Shown one piece after another: positions 46,357-55,800 of a stretch of DNA of 64,000 bases. The first letter of the stretch is position 1; every line of letters begins with the position of its first letter. A program made the position numbers and the translations under genes. This DNA comes from Streptomyces flavofungini (GTDB lineage Bacteria > Actinomycetota > Actinomycetes > Streptomycetales > Streptomycetaceae): contig NZ_BMVR01000015.1 in NCBI RefSeq assembly GCF_014650815.1, positions 170,942 through 234,941 on the forward strand, written 5' to 3'. Under the pieces are notes generated by a model. That model did not search any database, was not told the DNA's origin, and saw nothing but the letters and a program-made list of their open reading frames with translations.

Positions 46357-46755
46357 TCAGACCTTCTCTGTTGCAATCCGCGCATAGTCATTGGTGATCA
46401 TGGTGATGTCCTCGACGTCCGAGGTCAGGATCGTGATGCGGCCAGGGTGAGCGAGGGCAGTGGCGCAGAGCATGGCATCGATGGCGTACTTGTGGCCGTG
46501 CAGCCCGGCCGTGCGTAGCAGGGTGGCGGCGGACTGGGCGATGGCCTGAGTGACCGGCTCTACGCGTAGTCGGGACAGCGTCCATCTCAGTGCCGCGTCA
46601 TTGATTTTGGGGTGGATCACCTCGACCAGCACTGCGGCGGAGGTGACCACCGGCAGGTCGGCGTCACGGGCGGCGGTGAGCCACTCGTGGACCTCGCGGT
46701 CGCGTTGAACGGCCTTGGCCAGGCCCTCACTGTCGAGGGCGAGGGCGCCGCTCAC
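46357..46755 (-). CDS. VapC-like PIN-domain toxin
   Basis: A 132-residue putative ribonuclease toxin. The PIN-domain acidic residues can be followed: Asp in ALDSEGLAKAV, Glu in AAVLVEVIHP, Asp in YAIDAMLCATALA and Asp in ILTSDVEDI, the four-acid pattern that binds Mg2+ for RNA cleavage. It is slightly unusual in starting SGALALDSEG rather than with the common IVVDTSVL opening. Its ATG overlaps the stop of the antitoxin by 4 bp, the normal antitoxin-first, coupled arrangement. In the island it may stabilise the element by post-segregational killing or abort infection. Confidence 0.82.
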   Translation of the reverse strand: MSGALALDSEGLAKAVQRDREVHEWLTAARDADLPVVTSAAVLVEVIHPKINDAALRWTLSRLRVEPVTQAIAQSAATLLRTAGLHGHKYAIDAMLCATALAHPGRITILTSDVEDITMITNDYARIATEKV

Positions 46756-47039
46756 GCAGCAGCCCCGGTGCCGGAAGCGGGGGTGGTTCCCGTGAGCTTG
46801 GCCCGCTTGGCAGCCACAGCCTCCGGGTCGGCCGGACCGTTGGCCTGGTCGAAGTCAGCGATCAGCTCGTCCAGGTTGTCGCGCTCGATCTGGCGTTGGG
46901 CAGCCTTCTCCAGGTACGCGGATACGCCGCGCTTGCCTACCCGCTCGCGAATGGCCTGCAGGGTGCCGGCGGTGAGGGAGACGGAGATCCCGCTGCTGGG
47001 GCCATCGCCGGGGAAGAAGTTGCTGTCGTCGTCAGCCAT
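46752..47039 (-). CDS. Antitoxin of the VapBC-like pair (ribbon-helix-helix-like)
   Basis: A 95-residue protein. The core ISVSLTAGTLQAIRERVGKRGVSAYLEKAAQRQIERDNLDELIADFD resembles ribbon-helix-helix antitoxins: a short beta strand then two helices. The Ala/Thr/Pro-rich tail (AKRAKLTGTTPASGTGAAA) would be the flexible toxin-wrapping part. It lies immediately upstream of, and overlaps, the PIN toxin. A perfect inverted repeat 9 bp before the start codon is the likely operator for autorepression. Confidence 0.8.
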   Translation of the reverse strand: MADDDSNFFPGDGPSSGISVSLTAGTLQAIRERVGKRGVSAYLEKAAQRQIERDNLDELIADFDQANGPADPEAVAAKRAKLTGTTPASGTGAAA

Positions 47040-47047
47040 GATGCAAG

Positions 47048-47068
47048 TATGGCATTTCTAATGCCATA
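47048..47068. promoter_or_regulatory. Operator palindrome of the toxin-antitoxin operon
   Basis: TATGGCAT (47048-47055) and ATGCCATA (47061-47068) are perfect 8-bp inverted arms with a 5-bp spacer, beginning 9 bp upstream of the antitoxin ATG at 47039. The position next to the start codon suits repression by the antitoxin dimer. Confidence 0.7.
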
Positions 47069-47200
47069 AGGCGACCTCCTGAGCCGGAACGTGCGTCAAG
47101 AGATCGCACGTAGTGCCCATAGCGCACGCAATGCACGTTGGCCATGAGCTCAAGTTGCCCCTGATGCGCCGCTGACCTGCAGTTTTCTTTCACATGTTTT

Positions 47201-47277
47201 TGATTCACATGTTCCCGATGACGCATCATGTGGAGTGCGTGGTGATCCTTGAGCCCGTCCAAAAGGGTCGCTGACCT
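47201..47277 (+). other. attR-like repeat: displaced 3' end of the RNA methyltransferase gene
   Basis: In frame this encodes FPMTHHVECVVILEPVQKGR then TGA, against FPMTHHVECVAILEPTEKGR for the intact gene ending at 12041. A 23-bp core is identical (47218-47240 with 11985-12007). There is no start or upstream gene part, so this is the original gene end cut off by integration, or the end carried by the element. A further partial copy of the stop region, CGCTGACCTGC, lies at 47170-47180. Confidence 0.75.
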
Positions 47278-47327
47278 GGCCGCTCGCCCCGTGCGGCGCA
47301 CTGAAGTCGCGGCTTCGGGCTGCGACG

Positions 47328-48530
47328 ATGCCCAGCGTGATTGCTTCGATCATTGTTGTTGGTGCCACGCTTGTTGTCTGGTCGCTGCTGGCTGAGAAGT
47401 TTGAGCGGTGGCGGTTTACCGCGCCGGTTGTTGTGGTGGTGGCGGGGGTCGTGGTGGGGCTCACGGTGCGGGACAGTGTGGGGGAGACGCTCAATACACA
47501 TGCGGCTTTGCGGGCGGCTGAGATTACTTTGGCTGTGTTGTTGTTCGTTGACGCGGCCGATGTGCGTGGGGGGATGCTGGGGCGGCATCCCGGGGCGGTG
47601 CTGCGGGTTCTGTTGGTCGGGTTGCCCTTGAGTTTGGGGTTTGCCGTGGCGGTGGGGGCCTGGTTGCTGCCGGGGGTGGGGTGGCCGTTGTTGTTGGTGA
47701 TCGCTTGTGTCGTGGTGCCCAGTGATTTCGCGCCCGCGCAGGCGATTCTGCGGGATCGGCGGCTGCCTGAGCGGGTGCGGGACGTGCTCAATGTGGAGGG
47801 TGGGTACAACGACGGGGTCGTGTCGCCGGTCTTTCTGTTCGCGTTGGTGCTTGCCGGGCACGCCACGGATGACCGGTCGCCGGGGGACGCGTTGGGTACG
47901 GCCGGGCCTTCTGCGTTGAAGGCGGTTCTGGTGGGGCTTGCGCTCGGGGCGGTGCTGGGGTTTCTGGTGAACCGGGCCGAGTCGGCCGGGTTCATGAATG
48001 CTCAGGCCAAGCGGTTGGTCCTTGTCGCTGCGCCGTTCTTGGCCTATGGCTGTGCCGTGGGTATCGGTGGGAACGGGTTTGTCGCTTCGTTTCTGTGCGG
48101 ACTGGTATTCCATGCGGTTCGGCGTACCGACGAGACGCATCGGGAGATGCAATTGATTGACGACGTCGGGTTTCTTTTCGGGGTCGTCATGTGGTTTGTC
48201 TTCGGTACTACGGCTGTGTTCGCTCTGTGGGGCGGTGTGGACTGGAAGCTGGTTGTTTTCTGTGTTGCCGCGTTGACCGTGGTGCGGATCGTGCCGGTCG
48301 TGTTGTCGCTGGTCGGCTCGGGGGTGCCTGTCAGGGAAGGGCTGCTCATCGGGTGGCTCGGGCCGCGGGGGACGACTTCCATTGTGTTCGGGCTCTTGGC
48401 CTTCAATGAGTTGGATCGTGATGAAGATTCCGTGATCGTGCTGACGGTTCTTGTGGTGGCTGTGCTTGGCAGCGTTGCGTTGCATGGGCTGGGGTCGCCC
48501 GTTACCGCCCGGAAGTATCGGCAGGTCTAA
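47328..48530 (+). CDS. Cation/proton antiporter (CPA family, NhaP-like)
   Basis: A 400-residue membrane protein with about 11 hydrophobic segments: IASIIVVGATLVVWSLLAEKF, then VVVVVAGVVVGL, and a conserved antiporter core (VVVPSDFAPAQAILRDRRLPERVRDVLNVEGGYNDGVVSPVFLFAL) containing acidic residues expected for ion exchange; WLGPRGTTSIVFGLLAFNEL near the C-terminus is also typical of Na+/H+ antiporters. The start is ATG 47328, with GTG 47337 as an alternative. It is the first chromosomal gene right of the island and would originally have followed the RNA methyltransferase. The codons are markedly T-rich (many GTT, TTG, CTT) compared with all neighbours, suggesting acquisition or relaxed codon bias. 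Confidence 0.85.
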   Translation: MPSVIASIIVVGATLVVWSLLAEKFERWRFTAPVVVVVAGVVVGLTVRDSVGETLNTHAALRAAEITLAVLLFVDAADVRGGMLGRHPGAVLRVLLVGLPLSLGFAVAVGAWLLPGVGWPLLLVIACVVVPSDFAPAQAILRDRRLPERVRDVLNVEGGYNDGVVSPVFLFALVLAGHATDDRSPGDALGTAGPSALKAVLVGLALGAVLGFLVNRAESAGFMNAQAKRLVLVAAPFLAYGCAVGIGGNGFVASFLCGLVFHAVRRTDETHREMQLIDDVGFLFGVVMWFVFGTTAVFALWGGVDWKLVVFCVAALTVVRIVPVVLSLVGSGVPVREGLLIGWLGPRGTTSIVFGLLAFNELDRDEDSVIVLTVLVVAVLGSVALHGLGSPVTARKYRQV

Positions 48531-48593
48531 GCGTTCCGGTGGTGCGAGTCGTCGGCTGTTGGGTGAGTAGAACGGGGTGACTAGAGCGAGTGG

Positions 48594-49187
48594 TTAGAGC
48601 GGGGTGGTGTCGTCCGGGGTGAAGGGGGCGCCGTGGCCGGGGACTATCAGGTCCGCGGTGTGGTGTACGCGGGTGCGTGAGGCGCGCAGGATGTCGCGGT
48701 CGGGGGCTACCGGGTCGTCCGCGGGGCCTGCCGAGTGCCACCACAGGTCGCCTGCGAAGGCGATGACGCCGGTGTCGGTGCCCGCGAGGAGGGTGATGTC
48801 CTCGGGGCTGTGGCCGGGGGTGCGGATCAGGCGGAGGGACGGGGTGAGTTCGTGGCCTTCGGCGTCGCGGTTCGTCCAGGTGTTGTGCTGGTATTCGACC
48901 TTGTGGTCGTGGATGCGGGCCTGGGGGAAGAGGCCGGCGTTGAGGGTGTTGTCGGGGTGGTGGTGGCTGAGGATGACGTCGGTGATGTCGTCGGGGGTCA
49001 GGCCGAGTTCGGCGAGGGGGCCGAGGATGTCGTCGCGGCTCGCGACCATGCCGGGGTCGAAGATGATGTGGCGGTCCGCGTCGGTGATGTAGGAGACGGT
49101 GGCGGCGACGCCGGGGCCGGTGGAACCGACGTAGCCGGTGGTCAGGACCTTGTAGGTGGCGGTGCGGGCGAGCTGTGTGTGCGTCAT
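48594..49187 (-). CDS. Metallo-beta-lactamase-fold hydrolase
   Basis: A 197-residue MBL-fold protein. The metal-binding motif reads VILSHHHPDNTLNAG, i.e. HxHxDN where the family consensus is HxHxDH; RTPGHSPEDITLLA supplies the next histidine, FAGDLWWH the bridging Asp, and IVPGHGAPF the final histidine. The Asn in place of the second-site His may weaken one metal site. ATG 49187 (MTHTQLART) is chosen; the frame is open 9 codons further. The gene converges with the antiporter across 63 bp without an obvious hairpin. The substrate is unknown. Confidence 0.82.
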   Translation of the reverse strand: MTHTQLARTATYKVLTTGYVGSTGPGVAATVSYITDADRHIIFDPGMVASRDDILGPLAELGLTPDDITDVILSHHHPDNTLNAGLFPQARIHDHKVEYQHNTWTNRDAEGHELTPSLRLIRTPGHSPEDITLLAGTDTGVIAFAGDLWWHSAGPADDPVAPDRDILRASRTRVHHTADLIVPGHGAPFTPDDTTPL

Positions 49188-49274
49188 GGCTTTGATTCTT
49201 CCGAGCCCCGTCATGCCCGACGAGTGGCACGTCTGCCTGTGATCGCGGGATTCGTGCCAGCGGGAAGGGTGAGG

Positions 49275-49361
49275 TCAGGGCGGGCCGACCGCCGTCCGGC
49301 GGACGGTCTCGGCGCTCGTACCGAGGAGAGCTGCTGCCTGTCCAATGCTGTACGACCGCAC
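49275..49361 (-). pseudogene. Truncated start of a helix-turn-helix (MerR/TOBE-type) regulator
   Basis: From GTG 49361 the frame reads VRSYSIGQAAALLGTSAETV then RRTAVGPP and stops at 49275-49277. The sequence SYSIGQAAALLGxSxxTVRRW is the standard opening of a widespread Streptomyces molybdate-binding-type regulator. Here the reading fails right after the recognition helix, and no TOBE domain follows, so only the DNA-binding start survives. Confidence 0.4.
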
Positions 49362-49839
49362 AGCGGCACTCCACGGGGAGCGCGCCACTCCGACCGCTGA
49401 CCGGAAGTAGAGGTTCCGGTTGGATTCCGGGTGTCCTCCGAGCCTCTGCTTGCGTGTCCGCCGCAACCCCGCCCGGGTGCCCTCCGCGCCCCCGCCCCGC
49501 GGTCCGAGTGCGGCTCGGCCCGGCCGCCCGAGCCGCGCTGTCCCGGCGACGGGACACGGCAAACCACCGGGCGTCCGCGGGCCGGACGGTGACTGCTTCG
49601 CGGAACGCGGTTCTGCTTCGCGGCCGTCTCCGATATCGGCGCGAGTGTTCCGTGCGGCGCTGTTCCGGGTGGTGCAGGCCCGTACGGGTGGCACTGCCGA
49701 ACGAGCGGCGCGGGTGCTCGGTCGCGTCGGTGAACAGGGTTTTCGCGCCCTGTCATGCGCGCGCTCGCCGCTCGGCCTCCGTGGCGCGGGTCGATCAATG
49801 ATCCTGGCTTGAGGTCCAACGTCTAAACCACTGTGGGGG
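49362..49839. other. Gene-poor stretch before the NRPS genes
   Basis: Several open frames exist on both strands, but all have composition typical of out-of-frame high-GC DNA (Arg/Pro/Gly-rich) and none resembles a known domain. It presumably holds the NRPS promoter; no convincing -35/-10 pair was found. Confidence 0.4.
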
Positions 49840-52800
49840 ATGGTCGCTTTGTGCTCTTTTGGGCGGGGTGCGTCGGAGGAGGAGCTCAGGGGCGGAGAGG
49901 CGCCGGTGCCGGTGGGGACGATTCCTGAACTGTTCGAGCGGCAGGTCGTCGCGGTGCCGGACGCGACCTCTGTGGTCTTCGGCGACGCGTCGCTGAGCTT
50001 TGCCGACCTGGACGCGCGCGCGAATCGTCTCGCGCGGTTTCTGATCGAGCGCGGCGTCGGCGCGGAGACCGTCGTCGCCGTGGCGCTGCGCCGTTCGCCC
50101 GAGTGGTGCGTGACGGTGCTGGCCGTGATGAAGGCGGGCGGCGCCTACCTCCCGGTGGACCCGGCCTACCCCGCCGACCGCATCGCGTACATGGTCGAGG
50201 ACTCCGCGGCCGTCCTGGTCCTGGTCGACGAGGACACCGCCGGTCTGCTGCCCGAACTGCCCGCCCCCGTCGTGCGGTTGGACGACCCGGAGGTCACCGG
50301 CGCCGTCGCCGCGCACGCCGCCGGTGATGTCGGCGACGCCGAGCGCGCCACCCCGCTGACCGTCGCCAACGCCGCGTACGTCATCTACACCTCGGGCTCC
50401 ACGGGCCGCCCCAAGGGCGTCACCGTCACCCACACCGGCATCGCCAACCTCGTCGGCGCCATGCTCGACCGCATGAACGTCACGCCGGACAGCAGGATCC
50501 TGCAGTTCTGCTCGCCGAGCTTCGACGTGTCCGTGGGCGAGCTCGGCATGTCGCTGCTCTCCGGCGCCACCCTCGTCATGGCCGACAAGGACGCCCTCGC
50601 CCCCGGCGCCCCGCTCGTCGAGACCGTCAACCGGCACGCCGTCACCCACGCGGTGCTGCCGCCCGCCGTGCTCGCCGCCCTGCCGACCGGCTCGCTGCCC
50701 ACCCTGCGCAGCCTCGCGGTCGCCGGTGAGGCGACGGCACCGGAACTCGTGGCCACCTGGGCCGCCGACCGCCGGATGATCAACGGCTACGGCCCCACCG
50801 AGGCCACCGTCGGCGTCACCCTGAGCGCCCCGCTGGCCGGTGACGGCCAGGTGCCGCCGATCGGCGCGCCCCTGCCCAACACCCAGGTGTACCTCCTCGA
50901 CGACGACCTGAAGCCGGTGCCCGAGGGCGCCCCGGGCGAGCTGTACATAGCCGGGGCGCCCCTCGCCCGCGGCTACCTCGGCCGCCCCGGCATGACCGGC
51001 GAGCGCTTCGTGGCCTGCCCGTTCGGCGAGCCCGGCGCGCGGATGTACCGTACCGGCGACCTCGTGCGGTGGGGCGCCGACGGCCAGCTCGTCTTCCTCG
51101 GCCGCGCCGACACCCAGGTCAAGATCCGTGGCTTGCGCATCGAACTGCGCGAGATCGAGGCCGCGTTGCTCGCCCACCCGCGCGTCGCGCACGCCGTCGT
51201 GGTCGTCCACGAGGGCCGGGGCACCGGCAAGCAGCTCGTGGGCTACGTCGTCCCGGCCGGAGCCGGTGACGCCGAGGCCGCGCGCGAGGACGCCGCCAGG
51301 AGCGGCGGCACCGGCCACATGGCCTTCGACTCCGGCTTCCCCACCGGCGAGCTGCGCACCTACCTCGGCCGGCGCCTGCCGGACTTCATGGTGCCCGCGA
51401 CGGTGATGGTGGTGAACCGGCTGCCGTTGACGACCAACGGGAAGGTCGACAAGAAGGCGTTGCCGGAGCCGGAGTTCAAGGGCGGCGCGTACCGCGCGCC
51501 CAGGACGCCGGAGGAGGAGGTCCTTGCGGGCGCGTTCGCCGCGGTGCTCGGCCTGGACCGGGTCGGGATCGACGATGACTTCTTCGTCGTGGGCGGGGAC
51601 AGCATCCAGTCGATCCAGGTCGTATCCCGCGTGCGCGCGGCGGGCCTTGAGATCAGCGCGCGGGAGGTCTTCGAGGCCCGCACGGTGGCGCGGCTCGCCG
51701 AGGTCGCGGCGGCCAACAGGCTGGCGGACGCGCCGGTGGCGCTGGCGGAGCTGGCGGGCGGGGGCGTCGGGTGGATGCCGCTGCTGCCCGTCGCGCGGTT
51801 GCTGCGGGGGTGGGGGCCCGGGTTCGACCGGTGGCTGCAGGCGATGGTCCTCGACCTGCCCGCGGGCATCGGTCACGACCAGCTGACGGCCACGCTGAGT
51901 GCGGTCGTCGACCGGCACGACCTGCTGCGGGCACGCCTGGTGGCGTCGGACGGGGGCGGGCTTCAGGTCGCCCCGGCGGGATCGGTCGACGTGGCCGCGC
52001 TGGTGCGGCGGGTGGAGTGCGACGGGGCCTGGGACAGCGAGGCCTGGCATGCCTCGCTGCGGGCCGAACTCGAAGCGGCTGCCGCCTCGTTGGACCCCGG
52101 GGCGGGCGCCATCGCGAAGTTCGTCTGGTTCCGGCCCACCGGCACGGACGCTCCCGGGCGGCTGCTGGTGGTGCTGCACCACCTGGTCGTGGACGGCGTG
52201 TCCTGGCGCATCCTCATGCCCGACCTCGCCCTGGCCTGGAAGCAGGTCCGCGACGGCCGTACCCCCGAACTCCCGCCCGTCGCCACCTCCATGCGGCGCT
52301 GGGCCCATGCCCTGGCCGACGAGGCGGCCACCGAGAAGCGGACCGCCGAACTCGCCCTCTGGCGCGGGATCGTGGACGGCCCCGACCCCGTCCTCGGCAC
52401 CCGCCGTCTGGACCCGGCCCGCGACGTCATCGCCACCCTCACCGAGACCCGCGTCCGGCTCCCCGCCCCCGTGACCGAAGCGCTGCTGACCACCGTCCCG
52501 GCCGCCTTCCACGGCGAGGTAAACGACGGCCTCCTCGCCGCCCTCGCCCTGGCCCTGGCCAAATGGCGCCGGATGCGCGGCACCGACGAGCCGTCCTCCC
52601 TGATCCGTCTTGAGGGCCACGGCCGTGAGGAAGCCGCCGCCCCCGGCGCCGACCTCTCCCGCACCGTCGGCTGGTTCACCAGCGTCTTCCCCGTCCGTCT
52701 CGACCTGACCGGCACCGACCTCGACGACGCCCTGGCCGGCGGCCCCGCCGCCGCCCGCGCCCTGAAGGCGGTCAAGGAGCAGCTGCGGGCGATCCCCGAC

Positions 52801-55800
52801 AAGGGCATCGGCTACGGCCTCCTGCGCCACCTCAACCCCCGGACCGCCGACGTCCTGTCCGCCTACGGCCACGGTCAGGTCGGCTTCAACTACCTCGGCC
52901 GCTTCTCCCCCCACACCGACATGCCCGCCCACGCGCAAGGCCTCGGCTTCACGCGGGCCGCCGACGTGGCGGAGCTGGCGGAGCTCGACGCCGCGCAGGA
53001 CCAGGCGATGCCCGCACCGGCCGAGGTCGACATCAACGCCGCCGTCACCGACACCCCCGAAGGCCCGCAACTTGGCGCCCTGTTCACCGCCCCCTCCGGC
53101 ATCCTCACCCAGGACGACGTACAGGAACTCGCCGACCTCTGGCGCACCGCCCTGGAAGGCCTCGTCCGGCACACCGCCCGGCCCGGCGCCGGTGGCCTCA
53201 CCCCGTCCGACGTCCCGCTGGTCGACGTCGCGCAGAGCGACATCGAGGGCTGGGAGGAGCGGTTCCCCGGCCTGTCGGACGTGTGGCCGACCTCGCCGCT
53301 CCAGTCCGGCCTGCTCTTCCACACGCTGCTGGCCGACGGCGCGGAGTCGTCGTTCGACGCCTACCAGGTGCAGTACGCACTCCAGCTCTCCGGGAACGTC
53401 GAACCGGCCCGGATGCGCGCCGCCGGGCAGGCCGTGCTCGACCGCCACCCCGCCCTGCGCACCGCCTTCGTCCACGACGCGGCCGGCGGCCTCGTGCAGC
53501 TCGTCGTCGACGGCGTCGAGCTGCCCTGGCAGGAGGTCGACCTCAGCGGCACGCCCGAGGGCGAACGCGACGCGGCGTTCGAGAAGTTCCTGGCGGACGA
53601 CCTCTTGGCCCACTTCGCGGTCACCGAGCCGCCGATGCTGCGGCTCTCCCTGGTCAAGCGCGAGGCCGAGCGGTTCGAGCTGGTCCTGACGGCGCACCAC
53701 GCGCTGTTCGACGGCTGGTCCCTGCCGCTGCTCGTCCAGGACGTCCTGCGCTGCTACGGCACCGGCGGCGACACCACCGGCCTGCCGCCCGCCCGGACGT
53801 ACCGCGACTACCTGGCCTGGCTCGCCCAGCAGGACCCCGAGGCGTCCGCCGAGGCCTGGCGCGCGGAGCTGGACGGCGTCGACGAGCCGACCCTGCTGGC
53901 CCCCGGCGCAGAAACCGGAAGCCGCAGTACCGGCATCGGGCAGGTCGACGTACCACTGACTCCGGCCGAGGCCACCGGGCTGACCCGGAGCGCCGCCGAC
54001 CTCGGCGTCACCCTGAACACCCTCGTGCAGGGCGCCTGGGGCCTGCTCCTCGGGCAGTTGACGGGGCGCCGGGACGTGCTGCTCTCGGCCACGGTCGCCG
54101 GGCGTCCGCCCGCGCTCGCGGGGGTCGACGGAATCGTCGGCATGTTCCTCAACACCCTGCCCGTACGCGTCCGGTGCGCCCCCGGCGACACCCTCGCCGA
54201 CCTGCTCACCGGACTCCAGGACCGGCAGGCGGCCCTCCTCGACCACCACCACTACGGCCTGACCGAGATCCACCGGACCACCGGTCTCAAGGCCCTGTTC
54301 GACACCCTCGTCGGGTTCGAGTCGTTCCCGCTGGACCGCGGCACGATCAGTGAGGCCGGCGCGGCCGCCGGGATCACCCTCACCGGGATCCGCGCGTTCA
54401 CCGCGAGCCACTACCCGGTGACGGTCTTCGTCTACCTGGACGGGGAGTACCCGCGCCTGAACGTCCAGTATCAGCGGGACGTGTTCGACCAGGACGAGGC
54501 GGGCACCCTCGCCGCGCGCTTCGGCCGGATCCTCGCCACCCTCGCCGCCGACCCGCACCGGGCCGTCCGCGCCGTCGACGTCCTCGACGCCGCCGAGCGC
54601 GAACGGCTGATCGTCGGGCTCAACGACACCGCCGAGGCGACGCCCGGGCTGACGATCCCCGGCCTTTTCGAGGAGCAGGCGGCGCGGACCCCGGACGCGG
54701 TCGCCGTCGTCTTCGACGAGCAGCAGCTCACGTACGCGGAACTCGACACCCGCGCCAACCGGCTCGCCCGCGAGCTGATCAAGCAGGGAGCGGGCCCCGA
54801 GACGATCGTCGGCCTCGCCCTGCCGCGCTCCGCCGACCTCGTGGTCGGCATGCTCGGCATCCTCAAGTCCGGCGCCGGATACCTGCCGATCGACCCCGCG
54901 TACCCGAGCGCGCGCCTCGGTTCGATCCTCGCCGAGGCCGCCCCGCGGTTCGTGCTCACCGACTCCGCGACCACCGGCGTGCTGCCCGCCTCCGAAGTGC
55001 CGCACGTGCACCTCGACGCGCTCGGCCTCGACGGCGCGCGGGGCGGACCCGTCACCGACGCCGACCGGCTCGCGCCGCTGCGCCCCGACGGCATCGCCTA
55101 CGTGATGTACACGTCCGGCTCCACCGGCACCCCCAAGGGCGTCGTCATCACGCACGCCAACGTCGTCAACGGCGTCACGCGGCTCGCGCGGCGGGTCGCC
55201 GGGGGGCCCGGCTCCCGGATGCTCGCGGGCACCTCCGTCAACTTCGACGTGTCGGTGTTCGAGACGTTCACGACGCTGTGCTCCGGCGGCACCGTCGAGG
55301 TCGTCCGGGACGTCCTCGTCCTCGCCGAGCGCGACAGCTGGTCCGGCAGCGTGATCAGCACCGTGCCGTCCGTCTTCGACGAACTGCTCCCACAGATCGC
55401 GGCCAGGACCAAGGTCGAGACGCTGGTGTTCGCCGGTGAGGCGCTGCCCGCCGCGCTGGTGGGCCGCATCCGCGAGGCGCTGCCCGGCGTGCGGGTCGTC
55501 AACGCCTACGGCCAGAGCGAGACCTTCTACGCCACCACCTTCGCCCTCGCCGCCGACGAGCCCTGGTCCGAAGCGGCGAGCGCCCCCATCGGCACGCCGA
55601 TCGGCAACATGCGCACCTACGTCCTCGGCCCGGGCCTCACCCCCGTACCGGCGGGCGTGGTCGGCGAGTTGTACGTGGCCGGGAACATCGGCCGCGGCTA
55701 CCACGGCCGTGCGGCCCTGACCGCCGACCGCTTCGTCGCCGACCCCTACGGTCCGGCGGGCGGCCGCATGTACCGCACCGGCGACCTCGCCCGCTGGAAC

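Noticed and set aside
46112..46387. Plus-strand 91-residue frame
   Set aside because: No ribosome-binding site, no recognisable domain, and it overlaps the end of the PIN toxin gene.
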